64,000 nucleotides of DNA from Pseudanabaena sp. 'Roaring Creek' (GTDB taxonomy: Bacteria > Cyanobacteriota > Cyanobacteriia > Pseudanabaenales > Pseudanabaenaceae). The DNA is taken from contig NZ_LIRE01000676.1 of assembly GCF_001402795.1 (NCBI RefSeq), positions 1 through 64,000 of the forward strand. The letters run 5' to 3'. This document shows positions 51,483-59,683 of this stretch, piece after piece; position 1 is the first letter of the stretch, and each line of letters starts with the position of its first letter. The position numbers and the translations under genes were made by a program. Under the pieces are notes generated by a model. The model was not told the origin of the DNA and did not search any database. It was given only the letters and a program-made list of their open reading frames with translations.

Positions 51483-52333
51483 TGTTCCAACTTTTGTCTG
51501 CCGATTTACCTACCACACCGCAGAAAGCTCCTGCTCAGACCTCAACACCATTCATGCGGCTATGGAATGGGAATGGCGCATCTAGGTCGATGGCTCCCAT
51601 TGCGATCGCAGATTACCTAAAGATGTATGCAAATAGTGTAGGTTTAGAGCCAATAGTCTTTCATGGCATTACCCCTTCAAGGACAGGAATCTACTATACC
51701 TACACTTTGCCCCTTGCTGCCTATCAAGTATATATGCAGGGCTTTAAGCAAATCACAGATCCAAGATCTGCCCCCCCTAATTCCTTCTGGCTGAATGGAC
51801 AGATCGTAAATATAATTAAGACGACACCAGCTACAGAGGTAAATTTAGATGCTGTACTAAGCGCAACTGCGGCATCTACTCCAATCGCAAATCAATATCA
51901 AGTCAATACTTCATCATGGGGAACATTTACCGTTCCTACCAACATATTTGTTGATGGCATTGAGTTGACCCAATCTGACACCAATTCGCCAGGAACGTTT
52001 CAGGTGCTTAGCAATGCAATTAACATTTATACCTCAGCCCCATTACCAGTAGGTAGTGTGGTAGTTCATATAAATCAAAATGTACCCCCAACCCCGAACT
52101 CAGTCGTTGCTACTTACGACCTTCCTTCCTTCGCTCATGTTGCGGACTTGGCTGGGCGATCGTACTTTCGGGCATCCAACTACTTATCCCCTAATGAGTA
52201 CGATTTTGTGAGCGATGACACACAAAGTATAAGCCTGTTCGCACCATTGGCTATGTTCACTGGTCTTGAGGTCTTTACTAAAATGGATGTTCTTAATGCG
52301 ATCGCTAAAGATGTGACAAGTATATCTTTTTAA
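51482..52333 (+). CDS. Hypothetical tail-region protein, 283 residues
   Basis: Beta-rich, Ala/Thr/Ser-rich protein without recognised motifs. It has YYTYTLPLAAYQVYMQGFKQ near residue 78 and a repeated strand pattern later, including VPPTPNSVV, encoded by a variant dispersed element. It starts within the endolysin stop codon. A tail or lysis accessory role is suggested only by position. Confidence 0.5.
   Translation: MFQLLSADLPTTPQKAPAQTSTPFMRLWNGNGASRSMAPIAIADYLKMYANSVGLEPIVFHGITPSRTGIYYTYTLPLAAYQVYMQGFKQITDPRSAPPNSFWLNGQIVNIIKTTPATEVNLDAVLSATAASTPIANQYQVNTSSWGTFTVPTNIFVDGIELTQSDTNSPGTFQVLSNAINIYTSAPLPVGSVVVHINQNVPPTPNSVVATYDLPSFAHVADLAGRSYFRASNYLSPNEYDFVSDDTQSISLFAPLAMFTGLEVFTKMDVLNAIAKDVTSISF
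52085..52101 (-). repeat. Dispersed 17-bp element, copy 14 (two mismatches, in frame)
   Basis: Reverse variant, read as PPTPNS. Confidence 0.6.
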
Positions 52334-52423
52334 GAGCGAATATCCCGAATTTTATTAGGTAATTCTTTTCCTGAGTCAATGTAGAGAAGGTTGGATCTCA
52401 ATCGGTGTCAGTGGTGATACATC

Positions 52424-52455
52424 CCCCGTTAAATTATTAACGGGGGTTTATTTTG
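52424..52455 (+). terminator. Rho-independent terminator
   Basis: CCCCCGTTAA pairs perfectly with TTAACGGGGG around a four-base loop, followed by TTTATTTT. It follows the endolysin and tail-region genes. Confidence 0.8.
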
Positions 52456-52528
52456 GTCAAATTCGCGATAAACCCAGCATTAAATAGAAGTAGAGAGAAC
52501 CTGAGACTAACTATAGGTTTATCTAGCT

Positions 52529-52924
52529 ATGCCTGATCTCAATATCTCACTAATTCCAATACCTGATTTACCAGAGTTTGTCGCAGATTCGGCAACAATC
52601 GGGCAGGGTAATGCGATTCCTCTCAAAATCAATTACAAAAGAGTTATCACAGAATTCTCCGCAGCAAAAAGAACTATTGAGTACACATGCTCCGGGCTAA
52701 CTGGCGACCAAATTACTTATCTGCAATCTTTAGTAAATACCAATTTAAAAAATCTACTCCGACGGACAGATCCAGTTTCGCAGGACATTAGCATGTCGGG
52801 TTTGCTGTTCACGGGTTGTTTCATTCGCTCAGTTTTGCCGAATGGTGCGCTTACTATTGAATCTCAGTCCTTGATTGATTCTACCAAGATCATTTACGAA
52901 ACTTTCGGATACGTCTTGGTCTAA
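52529..52924 (+). CDS. Single-unit relative of the four-domain tail protein
   Basis: 131 residues with the same end as the repeated units at 48197: TKIIYETFGYVLV against VDSLSLIYESFDWDY, and a matching LLFTGCFIRSVLPNGALTI strand. It may be the minimal form of that domain. It is separated from it by a terminator and four genes. Confidence 0.55.
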   Translation: MPDLNISLIPIPDLPEFVADSATIGQGNAIPLKINYKRVITEFSAAKRTIEYTCSGLTGDQITYLQSLVNTNLKNLLRRTDPVSQDISMSGLLFTGCFIRSVLPNGALTIESQSLIDSTKIIYETFGYVLV

Positions 52925-53284
52925 TTGCGATCGAGTGGTCTAGGGGATTTTTACTACTGTATATGGGTTTTAGCTTCTAAAAACACCAAAAAACAGCATA
53001 TCGTGAGCGCCCATTCGGACGCTTTTTTATTGCTCTTTAATAAACCTTGACTTTCCAAAAAAAGTTCTTGCTTAAATTGTTTGATCGATTCTTCAATAGA
53101 TTTACGCTTGGAATTAAAGCGAAAAGTAAGTCTTATATACCTATGCGATGCACCTTCCTAATTAACCTTAGTTCGATAGGGCTATTCATTGTGGCTTTAT
53201 TTTCTCCTGAATTTTATTGCTTTTTTGGATGAGGTTGCCCTGATCTCAAAACGGAGATTCTCTATTTCTTTCAATATCTTTGTC
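52925..53284. other. Gap with terminator-like hairpin only
   Basis: About 360 bases. AGCGCCC and GGACGCT around ATTC, then six T residues (53009-53030), forms a terminator-like hairpin with one mismatch. A 61-codon plus frame is hydrophobic and has no start signal. Nothing else is seen. Confidence 0.5.
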
Positions 53285-55774
53285 TTATTCTCCTAAGTCA
53301 TCCTGAATTTTTGCTAGGAGTTCTTCGCAGTCTTTGACTAAGGGAATGCCAAGTTCTTGGGAGAGGGTGAGGGCGGCTTGGCAATGGGTGAGGGCGAGTT
53401 GGGGTTGATTGGTTTGATGGGCGATTTCGGCAAGGGATTTGAAACTATGGGCGGTTAAATCTTTAATGTTAATTTCTTGGGAAATAACTAAGGATTCTTG
53501 AATTTTGGTTTCTGCTTCGCTGTAGTTTTTAAGTTTGATTAACGAATACCCTATATTGTGTAAAGAAATTGCTACTCCTCGCCGATAGCCGATTTCTTCA
53601 CTGATGTCGTGATATTGGTGGTGGTGGGCGATCGCTTTTTCATACTGCCCCAAGGATTCATAACAATTGCCTAAATTTCCTAGAGATCTTGCCAACCCTT
53701 GCCGATCGCCGATTTCTTCACTGATATCGTGATGTTGCTGGTGGTAGGCGATCGCTTTTTCATACTGCCCCAAGCCTTTATAACAATTGCCTAAATTTCC
53801 TAGAAAACTTGCCACTCCTTGCCGATCGCCGATTTCTTCGCTGATGTCGTGATATTGATGGAGATAGGCGATTGCTTTTTCATACTGCCCCAAGAAATAA
53901 TAACAAATTCCTAAATTCCTTAGAGATCTTGCCACCCCTTGCCGATCGCCGATTTCTTCACTGATGTCGCGATATTGATGGAGATAGGCGATCGCTTTTT
54001 CATACTGCCCCAAGGAATTATAACAACTGCCTAAATTTCCTAGAGAACTTGCCACCCCTTGCCGATCGCCGATTTCTTCACTGATGTCGTAATTTTGCTG
54101 GTGGTAGGCGATCGCTTTTTCATATTGCCCCAAGTCTTTATAACAATTGCCCAAACGGTTCAATGATTTGCGATGACAATCTTGTTCCCGTTGACTCCCT
54201 GCGATTACCTGCTCATATAACTGTACTTGTTGACGATAAAACCCTTGTAAATACAAAAATTGATTAACCGATTTATTTTTCCCTTCCCCCCCTCGTTCCT
54301 CATTCAAAATATCAAAAGCTAACTGCCATTCTCCCAACTCCCCTGCATGGTAAAACCCCTCTAAATACGCCGTCAAATCCTCCAAGGATTCCCAAGGTGG
54401 CGCAGGTAAATGTGCCAAAAAATAATCCAACGCAGCTTGATGCGCCGATCGCAACAACCCAGAATCCGCTTGCTGTTGCACCACCATCGAAATTAAAGGC
54501 AAAAACTGAAACCGTCGCGGTTTTCCCTTGAGAGGTTCGGGGGGAAACTCCTGCAACAACGACAAACGCGCTAAATACCGTAACTCTGCATCCGTTACCT
54601 CGGCTGTTAACCCCTGAGCTAACCCTAGATCAAAAATCCCTCGCAATACCGATAACCGCTTTAAAATATCCCCTAACTTTGCCGATAATCGCGCCAAACT
54701 CGCCGCAACTACTTCTCTGACACAGGTTTCCCTATCACGGTGATAACCCTCCACCGTAAACAAATCTAAACCCAAATTTTCCGCCTCTGTCACACCAACC
54801 CCTTCCCCTAACTTGTCCCGCATCAAACTCGATACCAGTTGCATCAAGAGAGGATGCCGATCCATTCGGTTCACAAAATGGGCTAATTCCTGCTGCGTAC
54901 CCGTTAATCCATAGTCTTCCGTCACCAAACGCATCGCATCGGCTTCCGCTAACCCCTTTAGGGCTAACCAATAACAACGCGGCTGCAAATTGGCGCTAAA
55001 CACTGGCTGTTCCCGACTGGTGAGCAATAGCTTACTATGCATCCCATTCCCTAACCATTGGCTCAAAAATTGACCATAAACCGACTTCCCTTCTGCTGGT
55101 ATTACCGTTTCCATATTGTCCAACACCAACAAACAAGGCTCAGCGATTAACCCTTCGACGATCTGTCCAATTAACGTCTCTTCGTCCCATTTTTCATCAT
55201 AATCTCGTCCCAACTGCTCCAATAACCATCGCCCAAATTGTGCCAAGGGATAAGGCTGGATAAAACTCACCCACAACACTCGCCAATCAGGGGCTAACTG
55301 CTCCTTGAACTTCACCGCTAAAGCCGATTTACCATAGCCTCCTGCGGCGGTCATCCCGATTAAGCGGACTTTCTCATTGCTTAGGGCGGTTTGGAGTTCC
55401 TTGATTTCATCCTGTCGTCCCTGCCATTCAACTACAGGCGGAGGTGTCGTATTTAAGGTTGCAGCGATCGCCACGGCTTGAGACGTTTGACGAGACTTAG
55501 CGGGATGCCATTCATTGGGGTCAACGATCTCCGTGACCTCTACACGCAAAGCAGCACAAATAGCTAGGATGCAATCTCGATCAATGCGTTCACCGTTAAA
55601 AAATCGTCTTACCGTTCTTGATTCGACTGAAGCTTGAGCGTTCTGAGAAATGCGATCGGCAATGCCTTCATAGGTCAAACGGGTTCCATCCGCTTCGCCA
55701 GCCGCCTTAACCTCACGAAGTTTTCGCAGTCCCGCAACGGTTGCGGCGATCCCTCTATTGCGCTGTGTAGGCAT
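53285..55774 (-). CDS. STAND NTPase with HTH and TPR repeats
   Basis: Residues 1-85 are an XRE-type HTH (TYEGIADRISQNAQASVESR then RTVRRFFNGERIDRD). The NTPase domain has a Walker A AAGGYGKSAL near residue 150, a Walker B with CLLVLDNMETVIPAEG near 215, and later conserved motifs of NB-ARC. From about residue 530 come at least five 40-residue TPRs with nearly the same text (GQYEKAIAYHQQ..DISEEIGDRQG). HTH plus STAND plus TPR proteins are frequent in cyanobacteria and many act in defence or signalling. The trigger is unknown. The repeats appear recently duplicated. Confidence 0.75.
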   Translation of the reverse strand: MPTQRNRGIAATVAGLRKLREVKAAGEADGTRLTYEGIADRISQNAQASVESRTVRRFFNGERIDRDCILAICAALRVEVTEIVDPNEWHPAKSRQTSQAVAIAATLNTTPPPVVEWQGRQDEIKELQTALSNEKVRLIGMTAAGGYGKSALAVKFKEQLAPDWRVLWVSFIQPYPLAQFGRWLLEQLGRDYDEKWDEETLIGQIVEGLIAEPCLLVLDNMETVIPAEGKSVYGQFLSQWLGNGMHSKLLLTSREQPVFSANLQPRCYWLALKGLAEADAMRLVTEDYGLTGTQQELAHFVNRMDRHPLLMQLVSSLMRDKLGEGVGVTEAENLGLDLFTVEGYHRDRETCVREVVAASLARLSAKLGDILKRLSVLRGIFDLGLAQGLTAEVTDAELRYLARLSLLQEFPPEPLKGKPRRFQFLPLISMVVQQQADSGLLRSAHQAALDYFLAHLPAPPWESLEDLTAYLEGFYHAGELGEWQLAFDILNEERGGEGKNKSVNQFLYLQGFYRQQVQLYEQVIAGSQREQDCHRKSLNRLGNCYKDLGQYEKAIAYHQQNYDISEEIGDRQGVASSLGNLGSCYNSLGQYEKAIAYLHQYRDISEEIGDRQGVARSLRNLGICYYFLGQYEKAIAYLHQYHDISEEIGDRQGVASFLGNLGNCYKGLGQYEKAIAYHQQHHDISEEIGDRQGLARSLGNLGNCYESLGQYEKAIAHHHQYHDISEEIGYRRGVAISLHNIGYSLIKLKNYSEAETKIQESLVISQEINIKDLTAHSFKSLAEIAHQTNQPQLALTHCQAALTLSQELGIPLVKDCEELLAKIQDDLGE
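53610..54200 (-). repeat. 120-bp tandem TPR-coding repeats
   Basis: Five units of 120 bp (40 codons) with only a few differences. Each contains GGCGAT(C/T)GCTTTTTCAT and GATTTCTTC(A/G)CTGAT. Copy number may vary between strains. Confidence 0.75.
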
Positions 55775-55920
55775 GGCTCAACCAAGTTTTTCTGACTGTG
55801 TGGATTTAGTTTAACTCAATATCAAAGAGGACAGAAAAGGCAGTTAAGAAAAGTTTGCTATCTGCCTTAACCCGTCTGGAGGTTTCAGGTCATTTTTTCG
55901 ATGATGGCATTGTCAACTTT

Positions 55921-56160
55921 ATGGAGAACTTCCCCATGACTCCCTTCCAACGATTTGTTAAGCTCGTAATTATTGCCAACCTTTTGTTATTCCCGCCAAC
56001 ACAGAGACGAGCTTTCTTACAACGATTTCTTAAGTTTGTAATCATTGCCAACACGTTACTGCATCTGTTCGCCTCCTTCGGTTTAAAACTCGATTTAGCC
56101 CACTCTTTTAAAGAACCTCCGCTCGTACCACCTAGTCAAACTTGCACCAAGCAACCCTAA
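55921..56160 (+). CDS. Small membrane-type protein, uncertain
   Basis: An ATG frame of 79 codons with two similar hydrophobic segments: RFVKLVIIANLLL and RFLKFVIIANTLL, encoded by a direct repeat of about 35 bases, 72 bases apart. No known family. It lies alone, opposite to its neighbours, and could be non-coding. Confidence 0.35.
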   Translation: MENFPMTPFQRFVKLVIIANLLLFPPTQRRAFLQRFLKFVIIANTLLHLFASFGLKLDLAHSFKEPPLVPPSQTCTKQP

Positions 56161-56166
56161 CCAGAC

Positions 56167-56228
56167 AGATTGCCGACTTTTTTAGACAAGCAAAGACAAT
56201 TTGCAAATTTACAAAAAGTCGGCAATCT
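56167..56228. repeat. 16-bp inverted repeat with 30-base spacer
   Basis: AGATTGCCGACTTTTT (56167) pairs exactly with 56213-56228. The spacer is AT-rich and the arm ends in T residues. It may be a terminator between converging genes or an element end. It does not match the repeat at 11092. Confidence 0.65.
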
Positions 56229-56263
56229 CAACTTCGCCACTCTGGTAACCTACTAACCATTCG

Positions 56264-57400
56264 TTAAGAGGGTTCGGGGTTCAGGGAAGACTGTTGCTCT
56301 GCAAAGAATCTGTCCATGATTACAGGAATAGTTTCGACATCGATAACTTTAGGCTCGATTTCATCAGGTTGTTCAGGAGCCATCATTGCAGCAATCTTAC
56401 TCACATACTCCCTTGCCTCGTCAGTCAAATTACTAAGGCGATCGATTGTTTCTTTCTCGTTATTAACTCGATTTAAAATGCCATTGATTCTTTTTAAATC
56501 ATCATTATTGAATGCTTCGTTAGCTGCCTCTTTAATTTTTAACAACAGTGTTTTAGAGGCATCAGACTTTGCTGGAGGCAAGGCTGATTGCCCAGCCCCG
56601 ATCGCCTTATTTTTATTATCGAGATTTGGTTGACTGTGAAGTACGCGGACATACTCTCCAACAGAAGTTACAACTTCTTTCCAGATTGGTCGCCACGATT
56701 CTTTGGTCATGACTTCATCTTCGCCAATCCAAACAGTTTTGTCACCGAGTGTCCATAGGGTCGCAAAGGTGACGACTTTGTTCGTCTCTCTGGCAGATGG
56801 ACGTTTTTCGATCCCAATCTTTACTGCATGAGCAAGCCTGTGGTCATTGCGATTCGTCTTCTTATGGTCTTGAGTGACCACAACCCTTAGCTGGTTAAAC
56901 AATGAAATCGCAAAAATATTGTCAGGGCGCATCCTGATGCTGTATTGATTTTGCCTATCGATGGCTCTAAGGTAAATATAAGTCTCAGCATTTTCAATAC
57001 TCTGTGTCAATTCTGCTAATGCCCTCTCCTTCTTTTCACGCAATTCGGGCTTGTTGGCTAATGCTTCGATCTCTTCTTCAAGCTCAGCGATTTTATTTTG
57101 TGATTCCAACTGCTTACCTTCGTCTAGCTGCACCTCGCGGATTTGGTAATTGACGATCGTACATTCAATGCCAACGTAATCAAAGTCTACCCATTGCTTT
57201 GTGGGGTCAGCAATGTTTGTATCCTTGACCTGCCATCCAAGGCTACCGCGTTGATCGATCGCGATTTCGATGGGCTTAGGATATCCCTTATCGGGGAGTT
57301 TACTTAATCCTCCACGACCAAATCCACGAGCATTCTGAGGCGTAATCATGGTGATGTAAACTTCTCGAATCATCTGTTCTAGAGTCAATTCTTCTAACAT
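56264..57400 (-). CDS. Hypothetical early-type protein, 378 residues
   Basis: Unrecognised. It has a mixed N-terminal half (GWQVKDTNIADPTKQWVDFD), a coiled-coil near 95-140 (KIAELEEEIEALANK) and a second mixed domain with FNQLRVVVTQDHKKTNRNDH. The last residues LNPEPS are encoded by a variant of the dispersed element, so the C-terminus seems altered by it. It follows the next gene upstream by one base. Confidence 0.5.
   Translation of the reverse strand: MLEELTLEQMIREVYITMITPQNARGFGRGGLSKLPDKGYPKPIEIAIDQRGSLGWQVKDTNIADPTKQWVDFDYVGIECTIVNYQIREVQLDEGKQLESQNKIAELEEEIEALANKPELREKKERALAELTQSIENAETYIYLRAIDRQNQYSIRMRPDNIFAISLFNQLRVVVTQDHKKTNRNDHRLAHAVKIGIEKRPSARETNKVVTFATLWTLGDKTVWIGEDEVMTKESWRPIWKEVVTSVGEYVRVLHSQPNLDNKNKAIGAGQSALPPAKSDASKTLLLKIKEAANEAFNNDDLKRINGILNRVNNEKETIDRLSNLTDEAREYVSKIAAMMAPEQPDEIEPKVIDVETIPVIMDRFFAEQQSSLNPEPS
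56270..56286 (+). repeat. Dispersed 17-bp element, copy 15 (one mismatch, in gene end)
   Basis: Forward copy with one change; read on the minus strand it encodes LNPEPS, the end of the 378-residue protein. Confidence 0.75.
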
Positions 57401-57401
57401 G

Positions 57402-58019
57402 TTAATTCCCTCGATTATTTAATTCCCAACGTCTGATTGCCGCAGACCATTCTGCGTTGTGATTCCAATTCATCCGAATAATTTCATCACCTGACGGCAG
57501 ATAATATTTGCGATCTAAAGAAGTAGCACCACGAAAGTCGTTAAGCTCTAACGTGCTTACATATCGCCAGTCATTCCCAGCTCGTTCTTCCCTTTTCCAA
57601 TAAGGGGATGCCGCTTTTGTATCGCGAAACTGAAAACTGTTGCTAAAAGAGTATTTCCAGTAAATTACAGAACCTTCTGGCAATACTTGTACCCTTTCCC
57701 ACTCACCCTTGGCGATCGCTACTGATTGAGCGATATACTTCCACTTGGGTAAGTACTTGATGACATTTGCAATCTCTTTGGCGGTTACAAATTGGGCTAG
57801 GGCAATTTTCTCAAACGCTGGATGCATCCATATCAGGGAATAATACCCTGAACAAAGACTAGGTATATTTTCGTGTTCAACTATCTCTAGTTCTGGTTCT
57901 AAAGATTCTTTTAGAGTACCAATGAGTCGTTTCGAGCTTTTGCTTCTGCCCATGTTTGTCCTAATGCCTTTACCACTGTATCCCAATCCGCATCCAGTGT
58001 TTTTCACAAGTATATCCAT
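57402..58019 (-). CDS. Hypothetical protein, 205 residues
   Basis: Unrecognised. The ATG at 58019 was kept; a second ATG at 57953 (MGRSKSSKRLIGTLKESLEP) is a possible alternative. The middle has KYLPKWKYIAQSVAIAKGEW and the C-terminus YYLPSGDEIIRMNWNHNAEW. The 16-bp motif of 1232 lies directly upstream of the ATG. Confidence 0.5.
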   Translation of the reverse strand: MDILVKNTGCGLGYSGKGIRTNMGRSKSSKRLIGTLKESLEPELEIVEHENIPSLCSGYYSLIWMHPAFEKIALAQFVTAKEIANVIKYLPKWKYIAQSVAIAKGEWERVQVLPEGSVIYWKYSFSNSFQFRDTKAASPYWKREERAGNDWRYVSTLELNDFRGATSLDRKYYLPSGDEIIRMNWNHNAEWSAAIRRWELNNRGN

Positions 58020-58020
58020 A

Positions 58021-58036
58021 TTGATAACATGTTGAT
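58021..58036. promoter_or_regulatory. Shared 16-bp motif TTGATAACATGTTGAT, site 2
   Basis: Just upstream of the ATG of the 205-residue gene, overlapping where its leader would be. It differs from site 1 by one base. Confidence 0.4.
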
Positions 58037-58042
58037 ATTGTA

Positions 58043-58399
58043 TTAATCAAGGGAAATATTTATTGCCTTTTCTGCGGAATCAGCTAATATTTTCAATCTG
58101 CGACCATATATCGCTTGCCGGGAAACATTAAAGTCCTTTGCGATCGCAGCTAAACTCCGATTCCTTCTGGACAAGATAGCTCGGTCGATAGGGTCAATCT
58201 GATCGCGAAGTCGATACCCAAGGCTTTTTTTAACCTCTGCTACATTATGCTTTCTAAGCAACCGACGAATGCGATCGCTATTGATATTGAAGCAAAAACG
58301 CGATTCCAATTCAGCAGAAATTTCGTTAGCTGTTTTCCAATCCGTTGTAAGAATCGATTTAACTCTTTCTAATAATTCTGCACGATCAGCCTGATTCAT
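58043..58399 (-). CDS. DNA-binding protein with two HTH-like segments
   Basis: The product of 118 residues has one segment with WKTANEISAELESRFCFNIN and RIRRLLRKH (winged-helix-like) and a second, RSLAAIAKDFNVSRQAIYGR, a clear HTH. Early phage regulators often have this composition. It overlaps the next upstream gene by four bases. Confidence 0.6.
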   Translation of the reverse strand: MNQADRAELLERVKSILTTDWKTANEISAELESRFCFNINSDRIRRLLRKHNVAEVKKSLGYRLRDQIDPIDRAILSRRNRSLAAIAKDFNVSRQAIYGRRLKILADSAEKAINISLD

Positions 58400-58851
58400 C
58401 CCACCACCCGATTCTCCGCAGATTTTGCCGCCCGCTGCAACAAATTTTCTTTTTTCTCGTTTTTTAATTCAAGTAATTGCATTAGCAGCATTTCTGGATT
58501 CTCCAACAATTCTGCTGATAGGGAGCTTTCACTTTTTATTGAAACCCTTACGGCTATGTCAGTGATTTTGCCATCTCTTTTTGACTTAACAAAGGCACGA
58601 GAATCAGTTATATAACCAATTTTTGACTTTCCGCAATTCAGGGAACCATCTGCCATATTTGGAGAATTGACGATTGTGTGAATCCAATAATCACCGTCAG
58701 GAGTTCGTGTAATTTCGACTTCTCCACCCGGAAATTTGACAAGAAAGAGATCGTATTCAGGTTTTTTGATGTCTCCTGTAAGTTCTATACCCATACAGTT
58801 ACTACCAAATTTCTCGATCTTAAGATGTGAGCCAGTACCTTTTTTAGCCAT
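58396..58851 (-). CDS. Hypothetical protein, 151 residues
   Basis: The ATG at 58851 follows GGGAGAACC and was preferred to a longer frame whose extra residues would be encoded by the dispersed element. The product begins MAKKGTGSHLKIEKFGSNCM, is beta-rich at first (GGEVEITRTPDGDYWIHTIV) and ends in a helix with repeated LL. Nothing is recognised. Confidence 0.5.
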   Translation of the reverse strand: MAKKGTGSHLKIEKFGSNCMGIELTGDIKKPEYDLFLVKFPGGEVEITRTPDGDYWIHTIVNSPNMADGSLNCGKSKIGYITDSRAFVKSKRDGKITDIAVRVSIKSESSLSAELLENPEMLLMQLLELKNEKKENLLQRAAKSAENRVVG

Positions 58852-58889
58852 TGGTTCTCCCTTTTTTAATTCGTGATCGCCCCTCGACT

Positions 58890-58906
58890 GGGTTCGGGGT
58901 TGAGGG
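58890..58906 (+). repeat. Dispersed 17-bp element, copy 16 (exact)
   Basis: Exact forward copy flanked by GATCGCCCCT and GGACGATCGC; it forms an inverted pair with copy 17. Confidence 0.85.
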
Positions 58907-58922
58907 ACGATCGCTAGTTTAA

Positions 58923-59147
58923 TTACCAATAATTCGTAAAAGTAGTCTTCCTAGAACCTTTTGGGGTAAAAGCTTTCTGGACACAGACCCTATCGCCATC
59001 TGGTGTATTAGGAATCCAGCCCGCACTGGTTCCATCCGAGTTCCTAGCCTCTGAAGCCTTGATTCTGCGATAAACAGATTTACCGTAACGATCCTTTTCA
59101 ACGATTTCTCCGTGTTGGAGTCTGTTTAAGATATTTGTACTTAGCAT
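58923..59147 (-). CDS. Small hypothetical protein between inverted elements
   Basis: 74 residues, basic, beginning MLSTNILNRLQHGEIVEKDR and ending RKTTFTNYW. A KDRYGKSVYRRIKA segment could bind nucleic acid. It lies precisely between the inverted copies 16 and 17 of the dispersed element. No family is recognised. Confidence 0.5.
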   Translation of the reverse strand: MLSTNILNRLQHGEIVEKDRYGKSVYRRIKASEARNSDGTSAGWIPNTPDGDRVCVQKAFTPKGSRKTTFTNYW

Positions 59148-59185
59148 GAGTTGATTCCATTAAGTTTTACAAGATTCGCGATCGC

Positions 59186-59201
59186 CCCTCAATCCGAACC
59201 C
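59186..59201 (-). repeat. Dispersed 17-bp element, copy 17 (one deletion, one change)
   Basis: Reverse copy, degenerate, with the same GATCGCCCCT and GGACGATCGC flanks as copy 16. Confidence 0.65.
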
Positions 59202-59247
59202 AGTCAAGGGACGATCGCGATAGTTAGCTGTTGGTAAATGATGGACA

Positions 59248-59523
59248 TTACAATCCACTCCTGTTTCGCGAGTTATATACAATTTGCAATGAACTGGCGA
59301 CAAATCCTAGAAGAAATGCTCCTGCCGCGACCCCAGAAGTAACAGCACCAAGCTCATCACCTTGCTTGACTTGATTGATTGCCGCAAAAACATTGTCAGC
59401 ACATGCAGTCGCAGTGGCTTCCATTGGAGGAACAATACTAGGGTGAGGATTTACGGTGTCAGCACCATCCTTCAATTTGCGAGTTCGTTTTGGACGAGCT
59501 GATTTGAGCCTTTTGGTTGCCAT
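59248..59523 (-). CDS. Small membrane protein, 91 residues
   Basis: A basic N-terminus (ATKRLKSARPKRTRKLKDG), then a Gly/Ala-rich hydrophobic segment GAVTSGVAAGAFLLGFVASSL near residues 60-80 that could span a membrane, followed by a short basic tail. Nothing else is recognised. Its start overlaps a short upstream frame (59472-59627). Confidence 0.5.
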   Translation of the reverse strand: MATKRLKSARPKRTRKLKDGADTVNPHPSIVPPMEATATACADNVFAAINQVKQGDELGAVTSGVAAGAFLLGFVASSLQIVYNSRNRSGL

Positions 59524-59627
59524 ATTTTTTTTGGGTGATAAGTCTTGACTACGAGGAACAATTGACCATTTCTGCTTACTTCAAGTTCTTGACGAAGGCG
59601 ATCGCGTTCTTTATTTTTGTTCGACAT
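59472..59627 (-). CDS. Very short possible gene, 51 residues
   Basis: ATG frame giving MSNKNKERDRLRQELEVSRN then GQLFLVVKTYHPKK. It overlaps the 91-residue gene by 52 bases in another frame. The frame is below usual length limits; only the plausible amino-acid make-up supports it. Confidence 0.3.
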   Translation of the reverse strand: MSNKNKERDRLRQELEVSRNGQLFLVVKTYHPKKIWQPKGSNQLVQNELAN

Positions 59628-59683
59628 CAGAATCCTCAAACTAGCTGCAACTGCGATCGCTTAGTTACCTCGCGATCTGCATT

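Noticed and set aside
53047-53232. 61-codon hydrophobic plus frame
   Set aside because: No start signal, sits after a terminator-like hairpin, and composition looks like AT-rich non-coding sequence.
53610-54200. Regular 120-bp repeats considered as a CRISPR array
   Set aside because: Units are contiguous, coding and without spacers; they encode TPRs.
54525-54545. GAGGTTCGGGGGGA similar to the dispersed element
   Set aside because: It matches only the GGTTCGGGG part and lies in a conserved coding stretch of the STAND gene; taken as chance.
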